From the NCBI RefSeq assembly GCF_009696685.2, contig NZ_CP102357.1:1-64000 (forward strand): a stretch of DNA of 64,000 bases, written 5' to 3'. Under the pieces are notes generated by a model. It made no database searches. It saw only the letters and a list, made by a program, of their open reading frames with translations, and was not told the DNA's origin. The translations under genes were made by a program, and so were the position numbers. The DNA is from Paracoccus sp. SMMA_5_TC. Lineage in GTDB: Bacteria; Pseudomonadota; Alphaproteobacteria; Rhodobacterales; Rhodobacteraceae. How positions within the stretch are numbered: the first letter of the stretch is position 1; every line of letters starts with the position of its first letter. Shown piece by piece: positions 40,745 through 50,400 of the stretch.

Positions 40745-41419
40745 ATGACCTTTTCGCTGGTCGCCCGCTGCGCCGACACCGGCATGTTCGGGGTCGCCAT
40801 CTCATCGTCCTCGCCGGCGGTGGCGGCGCGCTGTCCCTTTGTGCGCGCCGGCGTGGGCGCGGTGGCGACGCAGAACGTCACCGACCCCGGCCTGGGGCCC
40901 CTGGCGCTGGACCTGATGCAACAGGGCCTGTCCGCCCCCGAGGCTCTGGCCGAGGTCAGGCTGCGCGGATGCTTCATCGAATACCGGCAGGTGCTGGCGG
41001 TCGATGCCCTGGGCCGGACCGCCATCCATTCTGGTCCGAATTCGCTGGGCATCTGGGCCGATGCGCAGGCGCAGGATGTCGCCTCGGGCGGCAATCTGCT
41101 GGCCAATGACGGCGTGCCGCAGGCGATCGTCGACAGCTTCCTGTCATCGACAGGCCATATCGGCGACCGGCTGATCGCCGCCATGCGTGCCGGCCTGGCC
41201 GCCGGCGGCGAGGCCGGCCCTGTCCACTCCGCCGGGCTGAAGATCGCCGACAGGCTTGCCTGGCCGGTGGCCGACCTGCGCTGCGACTGGACCGAGGACT
41301 GCCCGATCGACGCGCTTGCCCGGCTGTGGGACATCTACAAGCCGCAGCTGGAGGCTTATGTCCAGCGTGCCATCGACCCGCGCGAGGCCCCCTCGTACGG
41401 TGTTCCCGGAGATGAATGA
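40745..41419 (+). CDS. DUF1028 family protein
   Basis: Protein of 224 residues with the DUF1028 start MTFSLVARCADTGMFGVAISSSSPAVAARCPFVRAGVGAVATQN and the later GNLLAND tract. The family looks like an Ntn-type hydrolase, but I know of no firm activity. DUF1028 and RidA-like genes often sit together in catabolic operons. Here it is fourth from a TMADH-like dehydrogenase, between the ridA-like and aldehyde dehydrogenase genes, 10 bp from the latter. Confidence 0.85.
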   Translation: MTFSLVARCADTGMFGVAISSSSPAVAARCPFVRAGVGAVATQNVTDPGLGPLALDLMQQGLSAPEALAEVRLRGCFIEYRQVLAVDALGRTAIHSGPNSLGIWADAQAQDVASGGNLLANDGVPQAIVDSFLSSTGHIGDRLIAAMRAGLAAGGEAGPVHSAGLKIADRLAWPVADLRCDWTEDCPIDALARLWDIYKPQLEAYVQRAIDPREAPSYGVPGDE

Positions 41420-41429
41420 AGGAACCCCC

Positions 41430-42920
41430 ATGCTGGACCATCAGGGCTGGAAATCCCGCGCTGCCGCGCTGACCTTGCGCGGACAGGCCTTCATCGACGG
41501 CAAGTTCGTCGATGCGCTGTCGGGCAAGACCTTCGACAGCATCAACCCGGCGACGGGCGCGGTGCTGACCCGGGTCGCGGAATGCGACGCCGCCGATGTC
41601 GACCGCGCCGTTTCCGCCGCCCGCCGTGCCTTTCAGGACGGGCGCTGGTCGCGCAAGCCCCCCGGCGAACGCAAGGCGGTGCTGCTGCGGCTGGCCGACC
41701 TGATCCGCGCAAACCTGGAAGAGCTGGCGCTGCTGGATAGCCTGGACATGGGCAAGCTGGTGCGCGATGCCGCCACCATCGACGCGCCCGGTTCGGCGCA
41801 TTTCTTCCAGTGGTATGCCGAAGCCATCGACAAGATCTATGACGAGGTGGCGCCGACCGGGCCGGGCGATCTGGCCATGGTGCGGCGGGTGCCGCTGGGC
41901 GTCGTCGGCGCGGTGGTGCCGTGGAACTTCCCGCTGGACATGGCGACATGGAAGGCGGCGGCGGCGCTGGCCGTCGGCAATTCGGTGGTGTTGAAACCGG
42001 CCGAGCAATCGCCGCTATCGGCGATCCGCCTTGCCGAACTGGCGGCCGAGGCCGGCCTGCCCGACGGGGTGCTGAACGTGGTGCCGGGCTTTGGCGCCAC
42101 CGCCGGCAAGGCGCTGGGTCTGCACATGGATGTCGATTGCCTGGCCTTCACCGGCTCGACCGCGACCGGCAAGCGTTTCATGGAATATTCCGGCCAGTCG
42201 AACCTGAAGCAGGTCTGGCCCGAGACCGGCGGCAAAAGCCCCAACCTGGTCTTTGCCGATTGCGAGGATCTGGATGCGGCGGCCGACATGGCAGCCTTTG
42301 GCATCTTCTTCAACCAGGGCGAGGTCTGTTCGGCCAATTCGCGGCTGTATGTCGAACGCCGGATCAAGGACACCTTCGTCGAAAAGCTGATCCAGCGCGC
42401 CCAGGCCCTGCAACCCGGCGATCCTCTGGACCCGGCATCGAAAATGGGCGCCATCGTTGATGAGCGGCAGACCCAAGGGATCATGCGCTTCATCGACGAA
42501 GGCCGGCGCACCGCCAACCTGGTCGCGGGCGGCGAACGTGTCCGCATCGACGGCAAGGGCTGCTTCGTGCAGCCGACGATCTTTGACGATGTGCGCCACG
42601 ACGATCCGCTGGCCCGCGACGAGATCTTCGGCCCGGTGCTGTCGGTCATCCCCTTCGATACCGAGGACGAGGCCGTGGCCATGGCCAACGACTCGATCTA
42701 TGGGCTGGCGGCCTCGGTCTGGACGGACAACCTGTCGCGCGCCTGCCGGGTATCGGAACGTCTGCATGTGGGCACGGTGTCGGTCAATTGCGTCGATGCC
42801 CTGTCGGCGCAGACCCCCTTTGGCGGCATGAAGCAATCGGGCTTTGGCCGCGACCTGTCGCTGCATTCGCTGGACAAGTATTCGGCGCTGAAAACCGTCT
42901 GGATCAAGTATCGGGGCTGA
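41430..42920 (+). CDS. NAD(P)-dependent aldehyde dehydrogenase (PuuC-like)
   Basis: Aldehyde dehydrogenase of 496 residues. It has VPWNFPLDMATWK, the general-base Glu in QVWPETGGKSPNLV, and the catalytic Cys in FFNQGEVCSANSRLYV. The closest group is the one oxidising aminoaldehydes such as gamma-glutamyl-aminobutyraldehyde. The ATG at 41430 follows AAGGA. With the downstream amine dehydrogenase it forms a plausible two-step route: amine to aldehyde, then aldehyde to acid. Confidence 0.92.
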   Translation: MLDHQGWKSRAAALTLRGQAFIDGKFVDALSGKTFDSINPATGAVLTRVAECDAADVDRAVSAARRAFQDGRWSRKPPGERKAVLLRLADLIRANLEELALLDSLDMGKLVRDAATIDAPGSAHFFQWYAEAIDKIYDEVAPTGPGDLAMVRRVPLGVVGAVVPWNFPLDMATWKAAAALAVGNSVVLKPAEQSPLSAIRLAELAAEAGLPDGVLNVVPGFGATAGKALGLHMDVDCLAFTGSTATGKRFMEYSGQSNLKQVWPETGGKSPNLVFADCEDLDAAADMAAFGIFFNQGEVCSANSRLYVERRIKDTFVEKLIQRAQALQPGDPLDPASKMGAIVDERQTQGIMRFIDEGRRTANLVAGGERVRIDGKGCFVQPTIFDDVRHDDPLARDEIFGPVLSVIPFDTEDEAVAMANDSIYGLAASVWTDNLSRACRVSERLHVGTVSVNCVDALSAQTPFGGMKQSGFGRDLSLHSLDKYSALKTVWIKYRG

Positions 42921-43011
42921 TCGCCACCAGCCTCGCCCAGGATGCGCGCGCCCCGCGCGTCCCCCGCCATCCGGGCCGCCGCCGCCCGCCCCGCCTTGCA
43001 AGGAGCCTCAA

Positions 43012-45081
43012 TTGCGCGATCCCCGCTACGACATCCTGTTCCAGCCGATGCAGATCGGCCCCGTCACCGCCAAGAACCGCTTCTATCAGGTGCCGCATTG
43101 CAACGGCGGCGGCTATCGCGACCCGTCGGCCGCGGCCGAGATGCGCGGCATCAAGGCCGAAGGCGGCTGGGGGGTCATCTTCACCGAACAGTGCGAGATG
43201 CACCACACCTCGGAAATCACTCCTTTCATCGAACTGCGCCTGTGGGAGGACAAGGACATCCCGCAGCTGCGCAAGATGGCCGAACGGATGAAAACCCATG
43301 GCGCCCTGGCCGGCATCCAGCTGGCCTATTCCGGCATCAACGGCCCGAACCTTTACACCAAAGAGGTGCCGCTGGCCCCATCGGCCATGCCGATCCGCAC
43401 CTTTACCAACGACCCGGTGCAGGCCCGCGCCCTGGACAAGACCGACATCAGGAACCTGCGCCGCTGGTTCGTGAATGCGGCGCGGCGCTCAAAACTGGCC
43501 GGCTTCGACCTGATCTGCCTTTACGGCGCGCATGGCTTTGGCATCTTCCAGCATTTCCTGAGCCGCGCCACCAACCAGCGCAGCGACGAATATGGCGGCA
43601 GCCTTGAAAATCGTTCGCGCTTCGTGAACGAGGTCATCGCCGACATGCGGGACGCGGTGGGCGACACCATGGGTATCACGCTGCGCGTCAGTCTGGACGA
43701 GACCATCGGCGATCTGGGCTTTTCCAATGCCGAGGTGCGCGAGTTCATCGAACTGAACCGCGACCTGCCCGACCTGTGGGACCTGGCCCAGGGCTCGTGG
43801 GAGGATTGCTCGGGCCCGTCGCGCTTCAAGGACGAGAGTGCGCAGGAACAACTGGTGCGCGGCATCCGCGAGCTGACCGACAAGCCGGTGGTGGGCGTCG
43901 GCCGCTTTACCTCGGCCGATACCATGGTGCGGATGATCAGGTCGGGAACACTGGATTTCATCGGCTGCGCCCGGCCGTCGATCGCCGATCCCTTTCTGCC
44001 CCGCAAGATCGAGGAAGGCCGCATCGAGGACATCCGCGAATGCATCGGCTGCAATATCTGCATCACCGGCGACATGACCATGTCGATCAGCCGTTGCACC
44101 CAGAACCCCACCTTCATGGAGGAATGGCGCAAGGGCTGGCACCCCGAGAAGATGAACCCCAAGGGCGACAGCCAAAGCGTGCTGATCGTCGGTTCCGGCC
44201 CGGCCGGGCTCGAGGCGGCGCGGGCGCTGGCGCTGCGCGGCTATGACATCGCCATCGCCGAGGCGCGCACCGAACTGGGCGGCCGCGTCGCCCGCGAACG
44301 CCGCCTGCCCGGCCTGTCGGCCTGGGGCCGGGTGCTGGAATATCGCGAATACCAGATCAGCCAGCGCCCCAATGTCGAGACCTATTTCGACAGCCGGCTG
44401 GACGCTGATGCGATCATGGAATTCGGCTTCCAGAACATCTGCATCGCCACTGGCGCCAGATGGCGTGCCGATGGGGTGTCGCGCCAGCATGTGGTGCCGA
44501 TGCCGATGGACGGCTCGCTGCCGATCTTCACCCCCGACGACATCATGGAAGGCCGCAAGCCCCGGGGCAAGGTGGTGATCTTTGACGACGACCACTATTA
44601 CATGGGCGGCGTTCTGGCCGAGCTTCTGGTCGGCGAAGGCTGCGAGGTGACGCTTATCACCCCCTCGGCCTATGTGTCGGACTGGACGATGAACACGCTG
44701 GAACAGCACACCATCCACCGCCGCCTGGCCGGGATGGGGGTCAATATCATACTGAACCGCGGCGTGGCCAGCATTGGCGGCGGACAGGTGGTTTCCAACT
44801 GTGTCTATACCGGCGCGTTGCAGGAACATGGCTGCGACGCGGTGGTGATCGTCGCCTCGCGCGAGGAGGAAAACGGGCTGTATCTGGACCTCAAGGCGCG
44901 CGAAGCCGACTGGGCCGATGCGGGCATCCGCTCGGTGCAGATCATCGGCGACGCCAATGCCCCCGGCCCGATCGCCTGGGCGACCTATGCCGGCCACCGC
45001 TATGCCCGTGATCTGGACGAACCGGACCGCGGCGACGACCTGCCCTTCCGCCGCGAGATCACCGAACTGGCGATCGGTTAG
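43012..45081 (+). CDS. TMADH-family iron-sulphur flavoprotein, histamine dehydrogenase-like
   Basis: Amine dehydrogenase of 689 residues that would oxidise a primary or larger amine to aldehyde plus ammonia and pass electrons to ETF. The start is TTG after AAGGAG. Cys30 in NRFYQVPHC is the site of covalent 6-S-cysteinyl-FMN. The [4Fe-4S] site is CIGCNICITG plus a fourth Cys 11 residues after the third. The ADP/FAD-like module starts VLIVGSGPAGLEAARAL. A gapless early alignment to remembered TMADH gives Gln60 for Tyr60 and Glu74 for Ser74, with Trp264 kept and Asp for Trp355. As I recall, histamine dehydrogenase has this Gln/Trp/Asp set. Confidence 0.88.
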   Translation: MRDPRYDILFQPMQIGPVTAKNRFYQVPHCNGGGYRDPSAAAEMRGIKAEGGWGVIFTEQCEMHHTSEITPFIELRLWEDKDIPQLRKMAERMKTHGALAGIQLAYSGINGPNLYTKEVPLAPSAMPIRTFTNDPVQARALDKTDIRNLRRWFVNAARRSKLAGFDLICLYGAHGFGIFQHFLSRATNQRSDEYGGSLENRSRFVNEVIADMRDAVGDTMGITLRVSLDETIGDLGFSNAEVREFIELNRDLPDLWDLAQGSWEDCSGPSRFKDESAQEQLVRGIRELTDKPVVGVGRFTSADTMVRMIRSGTLDFIGCARPSIADPFLPRKIEEGRIEDIRECIGCNICITGDMTMSISRCTQNPTFMEEWRKGWHPEKMNPKGDSQSVLIVGSGPAGLEAARALALRGYDIAIAEARTELGGRVARERRLPGLSAWGRVLEYREYQISQRPNVETYFDSRLDADAIMEFGFQNICIATGARWRADGVSRQHVVPMPMDGSLPIFTPDDIMEGRKPRGKVVIFDDDHYYMGGVLAELLVGEGCEVTLITPSAYVSDWTMNTLEQHTIHRRLAGMGVNIILNRGVASIGGGQVVSNCVYTGALQEHGCDAVVIVASREEENGLYLDLKAREADWADAGIRSVQIIGDANAPGPIAWATYAGHRYARDLDEPDRGDDLPFRREITELAIG

Positions 45082-45087
45082 TGCCAG

Positions 45088-45107
45088 GTGGGGCGGCGGC
45101 GCCCCAC
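45088..45107 (+). terminator. Intrinsic terminator after the amine dehydrogenase gene
   Basis: Stem GTGGGGCG / CGCCCCAC with a 4-nt loop, 7 bp after the stop, followed by GGCTTTAAT. It ends the ridA-to-dehydrogenase operon. A second hairpin follows 13 bp later. Confidence 0.65.
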
Positions 45108-45119
45108 GGCTTTAATGTC

Positions 45120-45152
45120 GATATCCCCGCGGGTGCAGCCTGCGGGGATATC
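45120..45152. terminator. Second hairpin between convergent operons
   Basis: Perfect 11-bp stem GATATCCCCGC / GCGGGGATATC with an 11-nt loop, between the amine dehydrogenase gene and the convergent amidohydrolase gene. It could serve either strand as a backup terminator. Confidence 0.6.
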
Positions 45153-45243
45153 CTGTCAGCGGACCCCGGGGCTTCCCACCTCGGTCGCCCCGACCGGACC
45201 CGTCCGGCCCAGCCTGTCACGCATCCCCCGTCCGTGACGCGGG

Positions 45244-46890
45244 TCAGATCGCCCGATGCGTCACCCGCCCGCCGCAGACGGTCAGCGCGATGCCGGCGGC
45301 GCTGGCGCTATCGGCCAGATCCTCGAGCCGGCCGTCGATCAGCACCAGATCGGCATCCTGGCCGGGCCGCAGGCTGCCCCGGCGGTGATCGGCGAAATCG
45401 GCATGGGCGCCGCCCAGGGTATAGGCGTGCAGACATTCCTCCAGGCTGATGCGCTGGTCGGGCATGTCGGCGGCCCAGGGGCGGCGGGTCAAGGCGCAAT
45501 GGATCGCGTAAAGCGGCGACAGCGGCGAGACCGGCCAGTCGGTGCCAAAGGCCAGCGGCACCTGCCGGTCCAGGATCATCCGCCAGCCAAAGGCGGTGGG
45601 CCAGCGGTCGCGGCCCATGATGGTGGTGGTCGGCTCAAGCGGCAGCCCGGCCGAGCCGGGCGGGTGCACCGGCTGCATCGAGGCGACGATGCCCAGCGGT
45701 GCCAGCCGGTCCAGGTCGCTGGGGTGGATGGTGTCGATATGTTCGATCCGGTGGCGGGAATCGCGGGCACCGTTGGCGCGACGCGCGGCGGCGTAACCGT
45801 CTATGGTGGCGCGCACCGCGCCATCGCCCACCGCATGGGTGGCCAGTTGCAGCCCGCGGCGGTCGGCCTCGATGCAGATGGCATCAAACACCGGCGGCGC
45901 GATCAGCGGCTCGGACCGGAAGCCCGGCCGGTCGGGATAGTCGCTGACCGTCAGCGCCGTCCAGGTGTCATAGACCCCGTCCATGAACAGCTTGACGCGG
46001 CCAAAGCGCAACCAGCCCGGCACCTCGGGGCCGAAATCGTCGATGCGGGCCACCCCCTCGGGCCCGTCGGCCGCCACCAGACGCAAGGGCAGGCTGACGC
46101 GCACCGGCATCTGCCCGGCCAGCGCCAGATCGCGCATCAAGCCGGCCTGATAGGCGTTCCCGTCCATGTTCACCGCGCTGGTGATGCCATGGCGGGCGCA
46201 GAAATCGCCGGCCCGTGCGATCAGCCCCTGGTCATGGGCGCGGTCGGCCGCGGTGACGGCGCCGCCGCCGGCATAGTCCAGCCCGTCGCGGCCACGCAGC
46301 CGCGACAGTTCCCTGATCTTCTGCATGGCGGCGAATTCGCGCAATTCGCCGCTGGCCAGGCCGTCGGCGCCAAGGACGATTTCCGATCCTGGCCCCACAT
46401 CGCCGCCCTGCAGGATACCGGCCTGTTGCAGCGCGCAGGTATTGGCCCAGGCGCAGTGCAGGTCGGTCGCCAGCAGGGCGATGGGCCGGTCGGCGCAGAT
46501 CGCGTCCAGCAGATGGCGGTCGGGGCGGCGATCCTCGCCGAAGATGGTGTAGTTCACGGCATAGGCAAACAGGATCTCGTCGCCCGGATTGTCGTCGATG
46601 AAGCGTCGAAAGGCCGCCCGCGCCTGATCGAAGCCGAAGCAGCTGCCCAGGTTCAGCATCGCCAGCGTGGCGCCGCCCATGAACAGGTGCAGATGGCTTT
46701 CGACAAAGCCGGGCATCAGTTCGCGCCCCCCCGCATTGATGATCCGGGTGCGCGGCCCGGCAAGGTCGCGGATCTGGGCGTCGCTGCCCAGGGCCAGGAT
46801 GCGGCCGTCGGCCACCGCCAGGGCGGTGGTGCCGGCGGCGGCGAACATCGGGCGGGTGCGTGCGTTCACGATCAGCAGATCGGCGGTCAT
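45244..46890 (-). CDS. Amidohydrolase family protein (YtcJ-like)
   Basis: Metal-dependent hydrolase of 548 residues, amidohydrolase-3 type. Metal motifs are HLHL in MPGFVESHLHLFMGG, the Lys of GRVKLFMDGVYD, His in THAVGDGAV and RIEHIDTI, and Asp in AFGTDWPVS. The substrate is probably an amide or cyclic amide. It lies 63 bp downstream of potD on the same strand, so it may be co-transcribed with the transporter. Opening of an imidazolone-type ring would fit the histamine hypothesis but is not shown by the sequence. Confidence 0.85.
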   Translation of the reverse strand: MTADLLIVNARTRPMFAAAGTTALAVADGRILALGSDAQIRDLAGPRTRIINAGGRELMPGFVESHLHLFMGGATLAMLNLGSCFGFDQARAAFRRFIDDNPGDEILFAYAVNYTIFGEDRRPDRHLLDAICADRPIALLATDLHCAWANTCALQQAGILQGGDVGPGSEIVLGADGLASGELREFAAMQKIRELSRLRGRDGLDYAGGGAVTAADRAHDQGLIARAGDFCARHGITSAVNMDGNAYQAGLMRDLALAGQMPVRVSLPLRLVAADGPEGVARIDDFGPEVPGWLRFGRVKLFMDGVYDTWTALTVSDYPDRPGFRSEPLIAPPVFDAICIEADRRGLQLATHAVGDGAVRATIDGYAAARRANGARDSRHRIEHIDTIHPSDLDRLAPLGIVASMQPVHPPGSAGLPLEPTTTIMGRDRWPTAFGWRMILDRQVPLAFGTDWPVSPLSPLYAIHCALTRRPWAADMPDQRISLEECLHAYTLGGAHADFADHRRGSLRPGQDADLVLIDGRLEDLADSASAAGIALTVCGGRVTHRAI

Positions 46891-46953
46891 GGCTTGCCTT
46901 TCATCCGGGGCAGGTCCGGCGACCGGCGGCCGGGTGCCGCCGATGGCGGGGCA

Positions 46954-47970
46954 TTACTGCATCAGCTGCGTCCAGACCCGGGTGACCAGGTCCTGCGCCG
47001 CCGGCGAACAGGTGCGCGAGAACTGCACCGGCACCTCGGGGTAAAGCTCGGGCGCCTTTTCCCTGGTATAGACAACCTTGTCCGCCACCAGCATCATCGG
47101 CGAGCTGTGGGCATAGAAGTTCATCTGTTCGGTGGCGTTTTCGGGCTGCGAGATGAACTCGATGAACTTGATTGCATTCTCGCGGTTGGCCGCCCCTTTG
47201 GGGATGGCCAGACTGTCGATCCAGCCGACCAGACCTTCGCTGGTCATTGCCATCTTGACCGGGGCTCCCCCATCACGGGCCCGCAATTCCTCGCCGTCCC
47301 ACCAGAAATGCGCCGCGACCTCGCCCGAGGCCAGGCGGCTGGCGATGTTGTCGCCGCTATAGACGGCGACCGCAGGTTTCTGCGCCTGCAAAAGGTCCAG
47401 AACCTTCTTCATCTCGTCCGGGTTTTCGGTGCAGAAGGGGATGCCCAGATAAAGCTGCGCGGCGCCGATCACCTCGTCGGGCTGCGACAGCATCGCGATC
47501 TTGCCGACCAGATCGCCCTCGGGCTCGAAGAAGTGACGCAGGCTGTCGGTCGGGCCCTTGTAGACATCGGTGTTCACGACAAATCCGGCGGTGCCATAGG
47601 CAAAGGGAATGGAATAGTCCTGCCCTTCGTCCCACCACTGGTTGCGCCAGCGCGGGTCGATGTTGTCAAAGGCCGCCAGCTGGTTGGCGCCATAGTTTTC
47701 AAGCAGGCCCTGGTCGATCATGATCCGCAGGAAATGCTGCGATGGCGTGACGACATCATATCCCGACGAACCCGCCTGCAGCTTGGTCAGCAGATCCTCG
47801 TTCGAGGTGTAGCCGTCAACATGGACCTCGACTTCATGTTCGCGCGAGAATTTCTCGATCAGCGCCGGGGATACGGAATCGGCCCAGACATACAGGTTCA
47901 GCTTGCCTTCGGCCTGGGCGGCCGAGCTGAGGCACAGCGCAAGCGCGGTGGCGGTGACAAGGGATTTCAT
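46954..47970 (-). CDS. potD: Polyamine-type ABC transporter binding protein (PotD-like)
   Basis: Periplasmic binding protein of 338 residues. The signal peptide ends near AQA/EGK (residue 20); the mature start KLNLYVWADSVSPALIEKF is PotD/PotF-like, as is FWWDGEEL. The start at 47970 follows CAGGAGA. It looks intact, unlike the ATPase and permease genes upstream in the same operon. The ligand is an amine or small peptide-like cation by family; spermidine itself is not certain. Confidence 0.88.
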   Translation of the reverse strand: MKSLVTATALALCLSSAAQAEGKLNLYVWADSVSPALIEKFSREHEVEVHVDGYTSNEDLLTKLQAGSSGYDVVTPSQHFLRIMIDQGLLENYGANQLAAFDNIDPRWRNQWWDEGQDYSIPFAYGTAGFVVNTDVYKGPTDSLRHFFEPEGDLVGKIAMLSQPDEVIGAAQLYLGIPFCTENPDEMKKVLDLLQAQKPAVAVYSGDNIASRLASGEVAAHFWWDGEELRARDGGAPVKMAMTSEGLVGWIDSLAIPKGAANRENAIKFIEFISQPENATEQMNFYAHSSPMMLVADKVVYTREKAPELYPEVPVQFSRTCSPAAQDLVTRVWTQLMQ

Positions 47971-48002
47971 GGGGCTCTCCTGTTGGCGGTTTCCTGTTGG
48001 GG

Positions 48003-48462
48003 TCAAAGCCGGTCGGCCCGGCCGCGCGCCGCGACCAGCAGCGCCCCGGCAAACAGGTCCGGCAGGATCAGCGGCAGCGTGACCCGGCGAAAGGTCTTCC
48101 AGCGCGAGGCGTAAAGATCGGTCGCGGCTTCCTCGAAATCCAGCGACATGCCCTGCAGCCGGGCGCGGATCGTCAGAAAGGCAAAGGGCGTGCAAAAGGC
48201 AGAATGGGCGACGATCAGCGAAAACAGGATCAGCGTCGCCACCGCCGCCACGATCAGCGAGGTTTTCAGCGCCCCCACCAGAGGGGCGTGGTTCAGGGCC
48301 GCGCCATACCATTTGAACGAAAACCGCGTCCACACGCCGGCGATGCGGTTTTCGTTGAAGGAATAGGCAATCACCACCGAGCGGCGCGTAAAGATACAGA
48401 AAGAACACCAGGCGCGGCGGTCCCAGGCCGGGATAGCGGCGGACATCGTGGCGCGTTTTCAT
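48003..48462 (-). pseudogene. potC: Polyamine-type ABC permease PotC, frameshifted and internally deleted
   Basis: The gene begins at 48462 ([28 protein letters not shown]), overlapping potB as ATGA. At about 48378-48381 one extra base throws it out of frame, and the permease frame resumes as VVIAYSFNENRIAGVW. Family blocks then follow too closely: AAVATLILFSLIVAHSAFCTPFAF lacks about 40-50 residues, and FAGALLVAARGRADRL jumps from the coupling loop to what looks like the native end. About 150 residues remain against about 265. It cannot form a normal six-helix permease. Confidence 0.8.
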
Positions 48463-49244
48463 GCGGTGGTTTCCTTCGACGTGGCGCGACGCGCGCTGAG
48501 GATCAGCACGATCATCACGAAAACCAGCAAGGTGATGGCGATCGCGGCACCAAAGGGCCAGTTGCGGGCGCTGGTGAACTGCATCTGGATCAGCGAACCC
48601 ATCATCATCTGCTTGCCGCCGCCCATCAGCGTGGGTTCCAGCACCGCGCCCAGCGAGGGCACGAACACCAGAATCGCCCCGGAAACCAACCCCGGTGCCG
48701 TCAGCGGCAGGATTACCCGTCTGAGCGTCAGCCAGCGGTTGCCATACAGGTCGTGGGCGGCCTCGATCAGGGTGCCGTCGCGTCCCAGAATGATCATCCA
48801 GGCATAGACGCGCAGGATCACCGACACCCAGAACGGCAGCGTGATCAGATAGACCAGGATCGCCTTGCGCGTGGGGGACTGGCCGGCGATGTAATAGGCG
48901 ACCGGCACGGCCACCAGCAGGCACAGCAGCGTGGTGATGCCCGCCAGGATCAGCGTGCGCAGGATGATGACCAGATATTGCCCGGTGAATTCGGTCTGCC
49001 CGCTCCATCCTTCGACGAACAGGATCTGACGATAGCCGGCCAGGCTGAAATCCCATTCGAAGCCGCCATAGGCGCCGCGGCTGGCCAGCGACACCGCGGC
49101 GATGATGGCGATGGGCGGCAGCAGGGCGAACCCCATCAGCAGCCAGCCAGGCAGCAGGCCCCAGAAGGGCAGGTTGTGCCAGAAACGCGGGCGCGACGCT
49201 GGCGCCGCGTCTTTCAGGGCGATGTGTTGCGCCATCTCGGTCAT
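48459..49244 (-). CDS. potB: Polyamine-type ABC permease PotB with internal deletion
   Basis: Inner-membrane permease of 261 residues, open throughout. The N-terminal half is normal to [12 protein letters not shown], then jumps to [26 protein letters not shown]. In relatives some 45-50 residues, including one membrane segment and the start of the coupling region, lie between these blocks. The joint is near 48770 and keeps the frame. The start at 49244 overlaps the potA end as ATGA. The protein may be non-functional. Confidence 0.78.
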   Translation of the reverse strand: MTEMAQHIALKDAAPASRPRFWHNLPFWGLLPGWLLMGFALLPPIAIIAAVSLASRGAYGGFEWDFSLAGYRQILFVEGWSGQTEFTGQYLVIILRTLILAGITTLLCLLVAVPVAYYIAGQSPTRKAILVYLITLPFWVSVILRVYAWMIILGRDGTLIEAAHDLYGNRWLTLRRVILPLTAPGLVSGAILVFVPSLGAVLEPTLMGGGKQMMMGSLIQMQFTSARNWPFGAAIAITLLVFVMIVLILSARRATSKETTA

Positions 49245-50310
49245 GCCGCCAGAACCCGGGCCGAGATTTCGCTGAAGCCGGCGGGAACCGTGCTGCCGAC
49301 CTGGATCGCATCGCCGTCGCGCGAGGCATTGCGCCGCGACCCGCGCAGCTCCACGCCATGCGCCGAAAGCAGGTAATGGGTATAGCCGCCCATGTAGTTC
49401 TTGTTGACCACGGTCGCCTGAAAGGCGCCGACCGGGGCCTGATCGCCCAGGTTGACCTTTTCGGGCCGCACCGACAGCGTGGCCTGTCCGGTGACGATGC
49501 CGGCGGGCGCGGGCACGCGCATCACCTGGCCGAAAGGTGTGCGCACGGTCGCCTGCCCCGGATGGGCGGCCAGAACCTCGACCGGTAGGAAATTGGTTTC
49601 GCCGACGAAATCGGCGACAAAGCGGTTCACCGGCTCTTCGTAGATCTCGGTCGGGGTGCCCAGCTGCTGGATTTCGCAGCCCCCAGAACAGCGATGCGGT
49701 CGGACATGTCCAGCGCCTCTTCCTGGTCATGGGTGACAAAGACGAAGGTGATGCCGGTGTCGCGCTGCAACAGCCGCAATTCGTCGCGCATGGCCTGGCG
49801 CAGCTTCAGGTCCAGCGCCGACAGCGGCTCGTCCAGCAGCAAGACCTCGGGCTCGGGGGCCAGGGCGCGGGCCAGGGCAATGCGCTGGCGCTGGCCGCCC
49901 GACAGCTGCGCCGGCTTGCGGGTGGCGAACTGTGCCATATGCACGCGGTCCAGCATCTCGCCCACGCGATTGCGGATGCGGCTGCGGTCCCAGCCCAGGT
50001 TTTGCAGGCCGAAGGCGATGTTCTGTTCCAGGGTCATGTGCGGAAACAGCGCATAGCTTTGAAACACCGTGTTCACCCGCCGCTTGTGCGGAGGGATGTC
50101 AACGACCGGCTTGCCGTTCAGCAGGATCGTGCCGCTGTCGGGGGTCTCGAACCCCGCCAGCATGCGCAGCAAGGTGGTCTTGCCGCAGCCCGAAGGGCCC
50201 AACATGGTGAAGAATTCATTGGCGCGGATGTCGAAGCTGATCGACTTCAGCGCCTGATAGCTGCCGAACCGTTTCGAGACCCCGACGACTTCGATCGCAT
50301 GATGAACCAT
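49241..50310 (-). pseudogene. potA: Polyamine-type ABC ATPase PotA, one-base frameshift
   Basis: ATPase with Walker [10 protein letters not shown], signature [17 protein letters not shown], Walker [13 protein letters not shown] and [20 protein letters not shown], all in frame from the ATG at 50310. At 49680-49684 a run of five C (five G on the coding strand) shifts the frame and leads to a stop near 49627. With six, the reading would be [22 protein letters not shown] and continue to 49241 through the TOBE domain. The nucleotide-binding domain is complete; only the regulatory C-terminus is lost. A sequencing error in the homopolymer is possible. Confidence 0.85.
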
Positions 50311-50400
50311 CCGCGCCCACCCTCCCCGCATGACGTGACGTTCCTGCGCATAAGCGGGCAATGCCCGGCCTCGATAAAGCAGGCTTTGCGGAAGCGGCGG

